A stretch of 64,000 bases of DNA from Sinorhizobium garamanticum (lineage in GTDB: Bacteria; Pseudomonadota; Alphaproteobacteria; Rhizobiales; Rhizobiaceae): contig NZ_CP120375.1 of assembly GCF_029892065.1 (NCBI RefSeq), positions 372,001 through 436,000 on the forward strand, written 5' to 3'. Shown piece after piece: positions 19,490 to 28,904 of this stretch. A program made the translations under genes and the position numbers. How positions within the stretch are numbered: position 1 is the first letter of the stretch; each line of letters begins with the position of its first letter. The notes below the pieces were generated by a model. It had not been told where the DNA came from. It worked only from the letters and a program-made list of their open reading frames with translations, and did no database searches.

Positions 19490-19752
19490 CGGTTGGTCTC
19501 GTCGGTCTCCGCATAGGCGTCGACCGCCGCCTCGAATTCGTTGAGCAGCTCGCCCGGCATGGTTTCGAGTGTGCCGACTGAACGGGCATCGGATTGCCGC
19601 ATCAGCCGTTCGTAGTCATCGATGTTAAGAAGTACGAGGCGCGGCTTGTTGCGTTGGGTAATCGTGACCGGATGGCGCAACGCCTCGGCGATGATATCGC
19701 CGGACTTCCGGGAAAGATCGCTTGTCGAATAGGAACCACCGGTGCGGGGCAT
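19486..19752 (-). CDS. Type II antitoxin, Phd/YefM family
   Basis: 88 residues. The N-terminal part (YSTSDLSRKSGDIIAEALRH, PVTITQRNKPRLVLLNIDDYERL) is the Phd/YefM DNA-binding fold; the acidic C-terminal tail would bind and neutralise the toxin. It precedes the toxin-like pseudogene with a four-base overlap, the standard order for autoregulated pairs. A 9-bp palindrome 59 bases upstream is a candidate operator. If the toxin is really dead, this antitoxin is orphaned. Confidence 0.82.
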   Translation of the reverse strand: MPRTGGSYSTSDLSRKSGDIIAEALRHPVTITQRNKPRLVLLNIDDYERLMRQSDARSVGTLETMPGELLNEFEAAVDAYAETDETNR

Positions 19753-19810
19753 GTTGATCTCCAGATGTGTTTGCCGACTGCACTATAACATCGGAACCGG
19801 CGCAATTCCA

Positions 19811-19835
19811 GCATTTACAGCATTGTTGTAAATGC
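19811..19835. promoter_or_regulatory. Candidate antitoxin operator palindrome
   Basis: GCATTTACA and TGTAAATGC form perfect 9-bp arms around a 7-base centre in an AT-rich stretch, 59 bp upstream of the antitoxin start. Position and symmetry fit autoregulation by a Phd/YefM dimer. No binding data. Confidence 0.5.
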
Positions 19836-19846
19836 TGTGTATTCAG

Positions 19847-19883
19847 CGGTTAAAGCCCCACCTGGGCGGCGGGGCTTTAACCG
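19847..19883. terminator. Strong hairpin after second DUF736 gene
   Basis: Perfect 13-bp arms CGGTTAAAGCCCC / GGGGCTTTAACCG with an 11-base loop, starting seven bases beyond the stop of DUF736 copy 2. No T-run follows on the minus strand, so it may act as a weak terminator or an mRNA-stabilising stem. Confidence 0.6.
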
Positions 19884-19889
19884 AGGATA

Positions 19890-20198
19890 TCAGTCCCGGT
19901 TCGGGCGCGACCAGATGAGCTGGAAGCCATCTTCGCCCTCGGCTGCCGTCAGCGTCGCGTAGATCGGAGCCGGAAAGCTCGGGTCGTCGAGCTTGACCGA
20001 GAGGTAGTCACGGTCCTGCTCGGAGCGCTTCTGCCACGCGGCACCCAGTTCGACGGCCCCGGCGTAAATGCGGAAGTGCGGGCCCTTGTCCGAGGGATTT
20101 TCGATGCGGGCGATGCGAGCCTTCACGTTCAGGGCGAGGGTGCGGATCGAGCCGGTGAAGCCGTTTTCGGTAGAGGTGAAGGTGCCGATGGTAGCCAT
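19890..20198 (-). CDS. DUF736 family protein, copy 2
   Basis: 102 residues, near-identical to copy 1: [17 protein letters not shown] start, same [19 protein letters not shown] core and [13 protein letters not shown] end. ATG at 20198 has AAGGAA nine bases upstream. Function unknown in the family. Lies on the same strand as copy 1 with the toxin-antitoxin genes between. The two copies probably arose by tandem duplication with later insertion, or by recombination between related plasmids. Confidence 0.88.
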   Translation of the reverse strand: MATIGTFTSTENGFTGSIRTLALNVKARIARIENPSDKGPHFRIYAGAVELGAAWQKRSEQDRDYLSVKLDDPSFPAPIYATLTAAEGEDGFQLIWSRPNRD

Positions 20199-20480
20199 TC
20201 TCATGTTCCTTTCGTTGTGTCGGGCCGCGCCCTTCAAGGCCTCGATGGCTGTCGCAAAGACCGGGGACGATCGGACCGCACCTCACATGGCCGGGAATGA
20301 AATGGAGGGCGGCCGGGAGGAACTTTGTTGTTCCGCGAGGAATGGCGGCGCCTCGGGGTTCCCGATCGGCTTGGCCAGAGCGGGGTGGGGTCCGACAGGG
20401 GAAGAAAGTTCTGGAGGGCCGTTGCGGGAAGACGATCGAGGCGAAGCCGTTCTCCGGTCAGACATACCCCATCGAGCCCG
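19890..20480. repeat. Direct repeat, copy 2 (DUF736 gene plus 5' region)
   Basis: Partner of the repeat at 18173-18760, same orientation, 1.72 kb apart. Similarity starts at the DUF736 stop and ends near CTCCGGTCAGACATACCC. Immediately after it the sequence changes to IS-like debris, so the repeat end marks a junction. Confidence 0.8.
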
Positions 20481-20489
20481 CAGAAGGGA

Positions 20490-20600
20490 GCGCGGGCAAT
20501 AACCGGCGAACACGGCGATGCCATCAATGCCGTCCTGACCGCTGCAGGCTACAACTTCTTGCTCCTCCTCAACTCCTCTCGGCGTCAGGCGCGCCACGGC
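20490..20600 (+). pseudogene. Transposase C-terminal fragment (IS5-like)
   Basis: A short reading ITGEHGDAINAVLTAAGYNF resembles the C-terminal box of IS5-type transposases (G-D-x-x-N-A-V-L-x-A-x-G-Y-N). The frame then breaks. Only about 35 codons are recognisable, so this is a relic. Confidence 0.45.
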
Positions 20601-20725
20601 AATGATCAGCACACTCAGGCTGATCGGGTCAGGCGGGAGCCTCGCGGAGGTAGGCAGTTTGATTTGCCATTCAGCTCGTCTATCCAGTGCGCATCATCTA
20701 TTACTTGACGGCAGCGACCGGGCTC

Positions 20726-20885
20726 TTAACCGAATGCGGTTCGGAATGTCCGGGTAGCAGCGACGTCATGCGCGACGAAAATGCTCCGCCATGCAGGACT
20801 TTGCTCCTTCAACAGCCGATAGACCTGCGCCCGGCTGATGCCGAGCATCTCGGCTGCACGCTTCCTATTGCCTCCGGGTCGCACC
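20726..20885 (-). pseudogene. Helix-turn-helix remnant (resolvase or regulator C-terminus)
   Basis: On the minus strand a frame reads GGNRKRAAEMLGISRAQVY then RLLKEQ before running on to a stop at 20726. This is a Fis/Hin-type helix-turn-helix, as at the end of serine recombinases or sigma-54 activators. Nothing upstream belongs to it; it abuts the integrase fragment. The parent family is undecided. Confidence 0.45.
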
Positions 20886-21490
20886 GATCCCAGCCCCACC
20901 GGCGAAACGCGATGACATGGCGAACGAAGAGTCGCCCGGCTTGCCGTCTCGGACCGCTCGTGCTGACGTAGTCGGCGATTGCCTCACCGGTTGCCCTGGG
21001 CAGCGGCTGCCAGTCCATGAAATGCATCTTGGAGCGAGCGATCCTGACTGTTCCGTTCCGCCAATCAATGTCCTCGATGCGCAGCTTGACCACTTCCGCA
21101 CAGCGAAGGCCAAGGCCGGTGACGCATCTGACCATGGAATAGGCCCGTCGACCAGACGGTAGATTCGCATCGAACGATGCCAAAAGCCCGTCAATCTGGG
21201 CTGGTGACAATGTCTCGGGTAGTGACGCCAGACGCCAGTGCGCCGCGCGCGGGATGGTCTGCAGAAGTTTGCTGACCTTGCCGCCACACATCTGTCGGTA
21301 CTTCAGATAACCGCCTATCGAACTGCCCGCGACGCGCACTGCCCCGGCGCCCCAATCGCGACTTCACCCAGGACACATTGTGCGCGTACCGGTCTTCCCG
21401 CAGACGAGCGACATAGCGGTCTTGGTAAGCTGACAGAATGCTGGACGACAGCCATGCTTGCGGTCCAGGCTGCAAAATGATGGGCCTCAC
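20880..21490 (-). pseudogene. Tyrosine recombinase (phage integrase family), degenerate
   Basis: The N-terminal part (LQPGPQAWLSSSILSAYQDR, YVARLREDRYAHNVSWV) and the middle part (SLPETLSPAQIDGLLASFD, CVTGLGLRCAEVVKLRIEDI) lie in two frames. The Arg in GLGLRCAEV is the first catalytic residue of the family. The gene stops being recognisable after AGRLFVRHVIAF, so the HxxR and Tyr nucleophile are missing. Frameshifted and truncated, hence inactive. Confidence 0.65.
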
Positions 21491-21599
21491 GGAAATCTCC
21501 TTCCAGTGATTGGAGCAGGGAGAATGAAAATTGTGCGCAGTTGGAAACGTCACGCTGCCTTTCGCAATCGCTGTAAAACAAAGGTTATTTGCCGAGGAG

Positions 21600-22010
21600 C
21601 TAGCGAGCCTGCGCATAATCCCGAGCTTCGAATAATTTCGCGTTATGGTCTGGGGATTGCTCGCTCGACGACGCTGGGAGCCGAGCTCGATGCGGCCGTC
21701 GGTCAGGAAGCGTTCGAAGATGGCGGGACGCGAGAGGGCATAACGGAGCGCCTCGGCGAGCCTTCGATTTGCCGGAGACCCGCGGCAGGGTCTTCTGCCA
21801 AAGGACGAACAGGTCGGCGGCAACCACCGCAGAGATTTGCTGACGCGCCGCGACACGGCCGTCAAGGTTTTTGCCGCGGATGGTCTCCTCGATCTGCCAC
21901 AGCTTCGCAATCCGCTCGCCCGTCGCCGTTGCGACCTTCGAGCTTTCCGCGACATGCAGCTCATAAAACTTGCGCCGGCTGTGTGAACAGCAGCCTGCCG
22001 GCAGAACGGG
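21600..22010 (-). pseudogene. IS66-family transposase (TnpC) fragment
   Basis: Reads HSRRKFYELHVAESSKVATA and LPRVSGKSK, then in another frame [20 protein letters not shown] and LTDGRIELGS. These are the characteristic mid-to-C-terminal IS66 TnpC stretches. A frameshift and missing flanks make it a relic. It follows directly on the CoA-transferase remnant. Confidence 0.65.
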
Positions 22011-22029
22011 GGTCCGCAAGCTAGACAAG

Positions 22030-22375
22030 CCCCGGGTTCGATGCGGCTCCTTGATCGCTTCCGGCACCGTATTGATCGGTGCTGCCGGAACGCCCGCCTT
22101 CTCGAGTTCGGCGATCAGCTACCACTTCGGCCTTTAACAGGTCTTCTCCGCGATCGTACTGAGAGTGCCTTGCGGTTCTCAACCGCGCCGGGTTTGTGGC
22201 GTAGCAGGGGTAGCTCGAACGCCCATTGAGGCCAAGCAGCCTGCAAAGAGCTGCAAACTGCCGGTCGTTGCCGCAGGCGATGATGAGATGCCGTCGGAGG
22301 TCGGGAAAGCCTGATAGGGCACGATATTGGGACGCGCGTTGGCCATGCGACGGGGCACCGTACTACCCACAAGAT
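22030..22375 (-). pseudogene. CaiB/BaiF-type acyl-CoA transferase fragment
   Basis: Across frames the minus strand reads ANARPNIVPYQAFPTSDG, HLIIACGNDRQFAALCRLLG, and finally LIAELEKAGVPAAPINTVPE. These are consecutive signature stretches of family III CoA-transferases (the last is the 'AGVP-x-x-P-I-N' box). At least two frameshifts separate them. The 3' part is replaced by IS66 sequence. No function remains. Confidence 0.55.
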
Positions 22376-22488
22376 AGTTGACGGTTAAGTTCCCCGTTTC
22401 CGCCTAAATGCATACCGCTCTAAGGTAGTAAGACCTGAACGATTCCGAGAGGTAAGTCCGGGATGCGGGGGACCGCGCACCCTTTTCC

Positions 22489-24096
22489 TTATCCCCTTTC
22501 CCATCCCGCGCTAGACGAACAGAAGGCGGAAGCCTTGGCCAGAGCGTGCTTTTCACGCCGCCGCTGGACGGAGGACGGGATGTTCATCGCCTCGCGATAT
22601 TTTGCGACGGTACGACGCGCGATCTCAATGCCGGCCTCTCGGAGCATGTCGACGATGTCATCGTCAGAAAGCAAGGCGTCGGCTGTTTCCTGGGCGATCA
22701 TCGTGCGGATGCGATGACGGACGGACTCTGCCGAATGGGCGTCGCCGTTTTCCGCGGAGCCGATCGACACCGTGAAGAAATACTTCAGTTCGAACAGTCC
22801 GCGCGGCGTCAGCATGTATTTGTTCGAGGTGACGCGGCTCACTGTCGATTCATGCATCTTGATCGCGTCTGCGATGATCTTGAGGGTTAAGGGCCGCAGA
22901 TGATCGACACCGTGCAGCAGGAAGGCGTCCTGCTGCCTGACGATCTCGCTCGCCACCTTCATGATCGTCCTGGCGCGCTGGTCGAGGCTGCGCGTCAGCC
23001 AGTTGGCACTCTGCAAGCATTCGCTGAGAAAGGCCTGGTCGGCACTGTTTTTCTGGGTGCCGCGCGAGATCTCGGCGAAATAGTCGTGATTGACGAGAAC
23101 CCGGGGCAGGGCGTCAGGATTGAGTTCGACCAGCCAGCTACCGTTCGGCGCCGCGCGTACGGTGACGTCGGGTATGATCGCCTCGCTGACGCAGGTTTCG
23201 AAGCTGGTGCCCGGTTTCGGGTCGAGCTTGCGGATTTCGGCGAGCATGTCGATCAGATCTTCCTCGTCAACGCCGCAGATTTTCTTGAGGCTGGCGAAAT
23301 CGCGGCGCGCCAAAAGCTCCAGATTGGCGACGAGCGCGTCCATCGCCGGATCGAGGCGGTCGCGCGCGCGCAGCTGAATGGCGAGACATTCGCTGAGGCT
23401 GCGTGCGAAGACGCCCGGCGGATCGAATTGCTGCAGGACGAGCAGCACGCGCGTCACGTCTTCTGTCGCCGCGCCGAGCCTGGCCGCCGTCTCCGCCAGG
23501 TCAGCGTGCAGGTAGCCTGCTTCATCGAGCTGGTCGATGAGATGTTGGGCAATCAGTCGGTCTCCGGGCGTGCCGAGCGCGAAGGGAAGTTGTTCGAGAA
23601 GGGTCTCCCTCAGAGTTTTTCGGCCGGCGACAAAATCGTCGAGATCGTATCCCTCGCCATTGTCGCCGTCGCCCCCGCCGGGCATCGATTTCCACTGGCC
23701 GAGCAACTCCGGAGCATCGGCGCGCTGCGGCGTCGTGTCGTCCGGGAAGACGTTTGCGAAGTCAGCGTCGAGCTGTTCACTGAGCCTCTCGCTGGTGCTC
23801 GATGTGGCGCTATCGTAAAGGTCGCGCTGGGTGCCAGCCTCGTCCGCGTCGCTTCCGGTGTCGCTGCCCGTGTCGACGGAGAGGGATGCCGCTTCCTCGC
23901 GGCCGGCGCGATCCTGCGGGATCACCATTTCATCGCCGGATTGACATTCGAGCAGCGGATTTTTTTCGACTTCCTGTGCGATGAACTGTGTCAGCTCCAG
24001 ATGGGTCATTTGCAGCAGCTGGATAGACTGCATCAGTTGCGGCGTGATGACCAGCGACTGTGACTGGCGCAGACGAAGGCTGGCGGACAAGGCCAT
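22489..24096 (-). CDS. rpoN: RNA polymerase sigma-54 factor
   Basis: Directs RNA polymerase to -24/-12 promoters and needs an enhancer-binding activator such as NifA. Region I is typical (MALSASLRLRQSQSLVITPQ, then LMQSIQLLQMTHLELTQFI), followed by the acidic region II, the core-binding region, and the C-terminal RpoN box ARRTVAKYREAMNIPSS. I take the ATG at 24096 (535 residues); the frame is open to an upstream TTG at 24159. It lies 186 bases downstream of nifA on the same strand. A copy beside nifA on a mobile replicon suggests a second, symbiosis-specific rpoN as in Rhizobium etli (inference). Confidence 0.95.
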   Translation of the reverse strand: MALSASLRLRQSQSLVITPQLMQSIQLLQMTHLELTQFIAQEVEKNPLLECQSGDEMVIPQDRAGREEAASLSVDTGSDTGSDADEAGTQRDLYDSATSSTSERLSEQLDADFANVFPDDTTPQRADAPELLGQWKSMPGGGDGDNGEGYDLDDFVAGRKTLRETLLEQLPFALGTPGDRLIAQHLIDQLDEAGYLHADLAETAARLGAATEDVTRVLLVLQQFDPPGVFARSLSECLAIQLRARDRLDPAMDALVANLELLARRDFASLKKICGVDEEDLIDMLAEIRKLDPKPGTSFETCVSEAIIPDVTVRAAPNGSWLVELNPDALPRVLVNHDYFAEISRGTQKNSADQAFLSECLQSANWLTRSLDQRARTIMKVASEIVRQQDAFLLHGVDHLRPLTLKIIADAIKMHESTVSRVTSNKYMLTPRGLFELKYFFTVSIGSAENGDAHSAESVRHRIRTMIAQETADALLSDDDIVDMLREAGIEIARRTVAKYREAMNIPSSVQRRREKHALAKASAFCSSSAGWERG

Positions 24097-24281
24097 GCTG
24101 ATGCGATGCTCCCGTGAAATCTCCGCGGCCAACGTCTCTTTTAGACGGGCCATTATCAATTTGGCCCAAAAATGTCAGACTGCGACAGCGGTCAAATTGT
24201 GTCTCGAATCAGTCGTGTTTAAGGACAAACGGAGAGGCAGGAGAGCGGCGACACTGGCGACGCTTTGATCTCACCGGCAGC

Positions 24282-25904
24282 TTAGAACTTCTTCACCCGG
24301 ATGCCATGCCGGCGCAGGGCATAGCCGACCTGCCGCGGTGTCAGGCCGAGAATACGAGCAGCCCTGGCCTGAACCCAGCCGGCCTCCACCATAGCGCTGA
24401 CCAGCCGCTCACGATCGGTCAGATGCGGTGCTTCTCCTGCGGAGTTGGCCGGCGGTCCAATCGCGGTTCGATTACCGGGAGTAAACTCATTGATGGCATT
24501 GCCGCAAGGCCAACCGCCAGCTCGTTTCCAGAGGAGTGAAGAATGGCACTGTCCATTCTGGCAGGCGAAATCTGATGCGATAATCGTTGTTGAACGGGCG
24601 AGTGTCGCGGTCCTTCGCACGCAGTTTTCTAGCTCGCGAACGTTGCCGGGGAAGTCGCATTTCGCCAAGAACTCCAGTGCTGAGGGCGCGAAGGTAAGTT
24701 CGCGATCGTTCTCCTTGTTGAATCTGTCAAGGAAAACTTTCGCAAGTCGTGGAATGTCACCGTCGCGCTCCCTAAGTGGCGGCAAAGTGATGGGGACCAC
24801 ATTGATGCGGTAATAAAGGTCGGCCCTGAACTCCCCGTTCGCGACAGCCGTCTCGAGGTCCTTGTTGGTGGCGCATATGAGTCGGACGTCGACTTTCAGC
24901 GTCTTTGTGCCGCCGACTCGCTCCAGTTCACCTTCCTGCAGGACACGTAACAGCTTCGCTTGAAATGCCGGCGAAATCTCGCCGATTTCATCAAGCAGCA
25001 ACGTTCCGCCGTCCGCGAGTTCGAAGCGGCCTGCTCGCTGAGAGATAGCCCCGGTGAAAGCACCTTTCTCATGCCCAAACAGCTCCGATTCCAAAACGCC
25101 TTCAGACAGTGCGGCGCAATTCAACTTGACGAAGGGCTTCTTTCGCCGGGATGAGAGTTCGTGGATTGCCTTGGCAAAGGATTCCTTGCCAGTCCCGCTT
25201 TCGCCCCTGAGAAGGACGGTTGAATTGGTCTCTGCCACGACCGTGATGGTTTCGACCACCGCCTTGAGTGCGGGACTTTCCCCGACAATCCAGCTGATTT
25301 TGACAGGCCGATGCCGGGTGGAGCCCTGCCTCTCCTCGTCACGGGAATTCTTCGGTGCTTGTTGCTCTTCGGCGAATGGTTGGCCATCCCTTCTAAGACT
25401 GCGATAGAGCCGGATGGCCGCGCCTGCAAGATTGGCGACCATAGTCAGGAACCGTACTTCCTCCTCGCAATCATTATTGGAGGTAACGTTTCTGGCGCGC
25501 TCGATCCATAATATTCCAAGCGTTTTTTGATCGACCTTCATCGGAACACCGATGAACGTACCCGGAACATTGCCGGTTGAAGACGATAGAAGTTCGGCTT
25601 GGAATAGTTCCGATGTACTAACGTCCGGTATGACGAGCCGCGCGCCGGTCGCGATGATTCGGTCTATTGCGACCCTAGGTACGATGTAGTGAGCGGCTCC
25701 CGGAGATTCATGCCCAGCGCCGGAGGTTACGGTTATCTCTGGCTCTCCGTCAGCGGCCGGAACGACGATGCCGCAGTGGCGCATTGGCAGAAGCAAGGAG
25801 AGGGTATTTACGAAATTCGCAAGCGTGATCTCAAGACCAGTGGGAGCAAATAAAGACTTTGATATCCGGTACATTCCGGTGGACAACATGTCCTGTTTGT
25901 GCAT
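24282..25904 (-). CDS. nifA: Nif-specific sigma-54 activator NifA
   Basis: Enhancer-binding protein that activates nif and fix promoters. N-terminal GAF domain (LEITLANFVNTLSLLLPMRH onward), central AAA+ domain with Walker A GESGTGKESFAKAI, the sigma-54 loop ELFGHEKGAFTGA and LLLDEIGEI. An interdomain linker has two Cys spaced C-x4-C (CQNGQC), with another Cys upstream (FLAKCDFPGN), the oxygen-sensitive arrangement of rhizobial NifA. C-terminal helix-turn-helix RAARILGLTPRQVGYALRRH. ATG at 25904 gives the family N-terminus MHKQDMLSTGMYRISK, 540 residues. Downstream of fixABCX, which may supply read-through. Confidence 0.96.
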   Translation of the reverse strand: MHKQDMLSTGMYRISKSLFAPTGLEITLANFVNTLSLLLPMRHCGIVVPAADGEPEITVTSGAGHESPGAAHYIVPRVAIDRIIATGARLVIPDVSTSELFQAELLSSSTGNVPGTFIGVPMKVDQKTLGILWIERARNVTSNNDCEEEVRFLTMVANLAGAAIRLYRSLRRDGQPFAEEQQAPKNSRDEERQGSTRHRPVKISWIVGESPALKAVVETITVVAETNSTVLLRGESGTGKESFAKAIHELSSRRKKPFVKLNCAALSEGVLESELFGHEKGAFTGAISQRAGRFELADGGTLLLDEIGEISPAFQAKLLRVLQEGELERVGGTKTLKVDVRLICATNKDLETAVANGEFRADLYYRINVVPITLPPLRERDGDIPRLAKVFLDRFNKENDRELTFAPSALEFLAKCDFPGNVRELENCVRRTATLARSTTIIASDFACQNGQCHSSLLWKRAGGWPCGNAINEFTPGNRTAIGPPANSAGEAPHLTDRERLVSAMVEAGWVQARAARILGLTPRQVGYALRRHGIRVKKF

Positions 25905-26151
25905 GTTTTTTCGAGACAGTTCAGCCACTGGTCCTACTCCATCAATCGCGTTTGCAGTACATGAGCGATGAGAGCACCTTAGGCATTGTCCAGTCCTCTT
26001 CTTACTCTTAGCAATCTAGTTGACACTCCGGGCGCATGAGACCCATCCAATCTATTGGGACACGGCGGGATGGTTTCCTGGCGAGTATCCGTGCACGCTC
26101 GTTCCCTATGCTGGTCGCCGTTTCAGAAGTTGTGAATCGAGCTTAGACTGG

Positions 26152-26448
26152 TCATCCGAACTTGAAGAGGATACCGAACCCACCTCGCGGATAATTCCAC
26201 TCGATGTAACCACTCGCTTCGCACAAGACTCTACATGTGCCGCACTCCATGCAGCCATCCGGAGTGATTTCCACTTGCCCGGATTCATTCAACTCGTAGC
26301 AATTAGCCGGGCAGACTCGCGTCAGCGCGAGCAGGTTCGGGCTTGGCGATTGGTGCGGTCGCACTTTGATGTGTGGGCGCCCCGGGTCGACCAGATAGCG
26401 GTTTTGGTAAAGTTTGTCTTCGATGCGCTCCGCGATTGCCGTCTTCAT
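26152..26448 (-). CDS. fixX: Ferredoxin-like protein FixX
   Basis: 98-residue Fe-S partner of the FixABC complex. It has the Cys cluster [15 protein letters not shown] after the earlier [11 protein letters not shown], giving a 4Fe-4S site. FixX takes low-potential electrons from FixC for nitrogenase. Last gene of fixABCX, 12 bases after fixC. About 250 bases separate it from nifA; I see no clear promoter there. Confidence 0.95.
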   Translation of the reverse strand: MKTAIAERIEDKLYQNRYLVDPGRPHIKVRPHQSPSPNLLALTRVCPANCYELNESGQVEITPDGCMECGTCRVLCEASGYIEWNYPRGGFGILFKFG

Positions 26449-26460
26449 CTCATTTCTCCT

Positions 26461-27768
26461 TCAGCGCCACGCAAAGGCTAGGCGAACTGCGTCACTGAGC
26501 AGACCCCACCGGGAACGTGCCTTGATGAAGGCGGCCGTGGTCGCCTTTTCCATCTCAATCTTAGGAGTGCCGTCAACGCGGAGGAAGTTCTTCGCGGCTT
26601 GCGATATCAGCTGTGGGTAGGTCATGAAAAAACTTCGAGAATTTGTGTGGAGCAGAGAGGGCATGTCTTTGTACTTCCTCAGGTCCTTCATAACAAACGA
26701 CTTGTCCAGCATGGCTTTGTAAAGGGAGAGGTTGTGCTTAGTCATCGGCTTCCCACGGCTGTTTATGAGGGAGATTGCCTCGGCGGCCATGCGGCCCGAC
26801 GCCATCGCCAGGTTCGACCCTTCGCGGTGCACGGCATTGTTAAGTTGCGCCGCGTCGCCAACGACGACCCAACCGTCACCGAAGAGCTGTGGGATTGCTT
26901 TGAAGCCGCCCTCGGGAATGAGATGCGCGGCGTATTCTTTGACCTCCGAGCCCGCTATTAGAGGCCGGACGGAAGGGTGGCGCTTAAAGCCGTCAAGGAG
27001 GTCATATGGTTTTTCCATGGTCGCGGCGAGGCCGGAGACGAGGCAGCCCATGCCGAGTGAGATTGATTCCCTGTTTGTATAGAGGAAGCCCAAACCGGGC
27101 ATTCCGCGCGAGATTGTCCCGGCCGCTTCGATCACACATCCTTCATCTCCGGTCATGCCGAAGCGCTCTGCGATGACCTCTTCGGGCAGGAAATGCATTT
27201 CCTTGACCGCGAGTGCCACATTTTCCGGCTTCGGCGTCTCACGCAAACCGGCCCGGGTGCCGAGGAGTCCATTGACGCCTTCCGCGAGCACGACCACATC
27301 TGCCTGGATTACGTCCCCGGCCCGATCAGTGTGGACGCCTATCACCTTGCCGCTACTGTCCCTGGCCAGTTCAGTCGCCGTCGTCTCGCATAGAACCGTC
27401 CCGCCTGCCTCGCGCACCTTGCGCGAAAACCATTTGTCGAACTGGGCGCGAATGATCGTGTAGCGGTTTGGCGACAACTCATTGAAGTCGTCCGACCGGT
27501 AGTGCATTCCTGTATGTGATGTGTCGTCCATTATCCAGAATCGCTGCTCGACCAAGTGCCGCTCAAGAGGTGCGTCATTCCGGAAATCCGGAATGATCGT
27601 CTCCAGCATGTTCGCGTACATTATGGCGCCCTGAACGTTCTTGGAGCCCGCATACTCCCCCCGCTCCAACTGCAGCACCCTTAGGCCGCGCCTAGCCATA
27701 GTGTAAGCAGCCGCATTGCCTGACATGCCGGCACCTACGACGATTGCGTCAAAATTTTTATGGGTCAT
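26461..27768 (-). CDS. fixC: Electron-transfer flavoprotein-quinone oxidoreductase-like FixC
   Basis: 435-residue FAD protein of the FixABCX electron-bifurcating complex. The N-terminal dinucleotide fold is clear ([20 protein letters not shown]). Further on are [15 protein letters not shown] and [19 protein letters not shown], the FAD-contacting loop. It oxidises the ETF formed by FixA/FixB and passes electrons to quinone and FixX. Normal length. Ten bases separate it from fixB. Confidence 0.96.
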   Translation of the reverse strand: MTHKNFDAIVVGAGMSGNAAAYTMARRGLRVLQLERGEYAGSKNVQGAIMYANMLETIIPDFRNDAPLERHLVEQRFWIMDDTSHTGMHYRSDDFNELSPNRYTIIRAQFDKWFSRKVREAGGTVLCETTATELARDSSGKVIGVHTDRAGDVIQADVVVLAEGVNGLLGTRAGLRETPKPENVALAVKEMHFLPEEVIAERFGMTGDEGCVIEAAGTISRGMPGLGFLYTNRESISLGMGCLVSGLAATMEKPYDLLDGFKRHPSVRPLIAGSEVKEYAAHLIPEGGFKAIPQLFGDGWVVVGDAAQLNNAVHREGSNLAMASGRMAAEAISLINSRGKPMTKHNLSLYKAMLDKSFVMKDLRKYKDMPSLLHTNSRSFFMTYPQLISQAAKNFLRVDGTPKIEMEKATTAAFIKARSRWGLLSDAVRLAFAWR

Positions 27769-27778
27769 GCCTTATCCC

Positions 27779-28885
27779 TCAAGTCACAAGCTTCACACGC
27801 CTGCTCGGCGCCAGTCGCCTGCTGAAGACTTCCGTCAATGCCGGCAGGAGACCGATCGCATCGGCCACCACGCCGAGATGGGCGAATTCAAAAATCGGGG
27901 CATTCGGGTCCGTGTTGACGGCGAGAATGAGATCAGCTCCTTCGACGCCAACCCGGTGCTGGATTGCTCCCGAAATCCCGGCCGCTATGTAGAGCTTCGG
28001 CCGGATGGTTTTCCCAGTTTGGCCGATCTGCCGATCAACCGGCATCCAACCCTTCTGGACCAGCGGTCGAGAACAGCCATATTCACCGCCGATCGTCCGC
28101 GCGAGATTCTTCAAGAGCCGCATGTTCTCCGCTGCGCCGAGGCCAAGCCCACCGGCCACCACGACGTCAGCATACGCGAGATTGGCTGTCTCCGACTTGC
28201 CATCGGAAAGGAAGCCAAGCACTTTGGTGGCGATCTCTTCCTCGACCATCGGCAGGTCGTGCCGGATAACCCGCCCAACCGGCTTGTTGGTCCGCAGCGG
28301 CATTCGCATCACCCTTGGTCGCACGGTTGCCATTTGCGGGCGGCAATTTAGCGTATAGATCGTACACAGCAAGGAACCGCCAAACGTTGGTCGAGTGGCC
28401 GCGAGCGAACCGTCCGTATCCACATCAAGTTCGGTGCAGTCAGCTGTGAGGCCGGTCAGCAGGGTCGTCGCCACGGAACCGGCGAGGTCGCGGCCGAGCG
28501 TGGTCGCACCGAGAAGCAGGATTTCTGGCTTATAGGTGACGACCAGATCCGTCAGCGCTTTGGTGAAAGGCTCGTTTCGGTAGTCTGTGAGAAGCGGCGT
28601 CTCGAGCAGGTAGACAAGGTCTGCACCGTAAGCGAAGGCCTCGGTGACCGCATGGGAGGTTGCCTCTCCCGGCGGTCCGAGAACGGCGCCGGCGAGCTGA
28701 ACACCTAGTTGATCAGCTAGCCTGCGGCCTTCGCCGAGCAGTTCAAACGAGACGGGGTGGACTTGGCCGCGTTCCAGCTCCATGAAGACCCAGACGTGCC
28801 GGTACTCCCTAAAGTGCTCGGGCAGCTCCTTCTTCATGCCAGCCCGGCTGCTGGCGGGAGGTGGTGTTTCGGGGATTTGAGTCAC
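27779..28885 (-). CDS. fixB: Electron transfer flavoprotein alpha subunit FixB
   Basis: ETF alpha-type subunit pairing with FixA; binds FAD through the C-terminal domain ([20 protein letters not shown], then [19 protein letters not shown] and [16 protein letters not shown]). I choose the GTG at 28885 because AGGAG lies 9 bases upstream, giving 368 residues; the frame opens further upstream into fixA. The body starts [20 protein letters not shown], typical of FixB. Separated from fixA by 19 bases. Confidence 0.95.
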   Translation of the reverse strand: MTQIPETPPPASSRAGMKKELPEHFREYRHVWVFMELERGQVHPVSFELLGEGRRLADQLGVQLAGAVLGPPGEATSHAVTEAFAYGADLVYLLETPLLTDYRNEPFTKALTDLVVTYKPEILLLGATTLGRDLAGSVATTLLTGLTADCTELDVDTDGSLAATRPTFGGSLLCTIYTLNCRPQMATVRPRVMRMPLRTNKPVGRVIRHDLPMVEEEIATKVLGFLSDGKSETANLAYADVVVAGGLGLGAAENMRLLKNLARTIGGEYGCSRPLVQKGWMPVDRQIGQTGKTIRPKLYIAAGISGAIQHRVGVEGADLILAVNTDPNAPIFEFAHLGVVADAIGLLPALTEVFSRRLAPSRRVKLVT

Positions 28886-28904
28886 GATCGTCTGCTCCTG
28901 CTGT

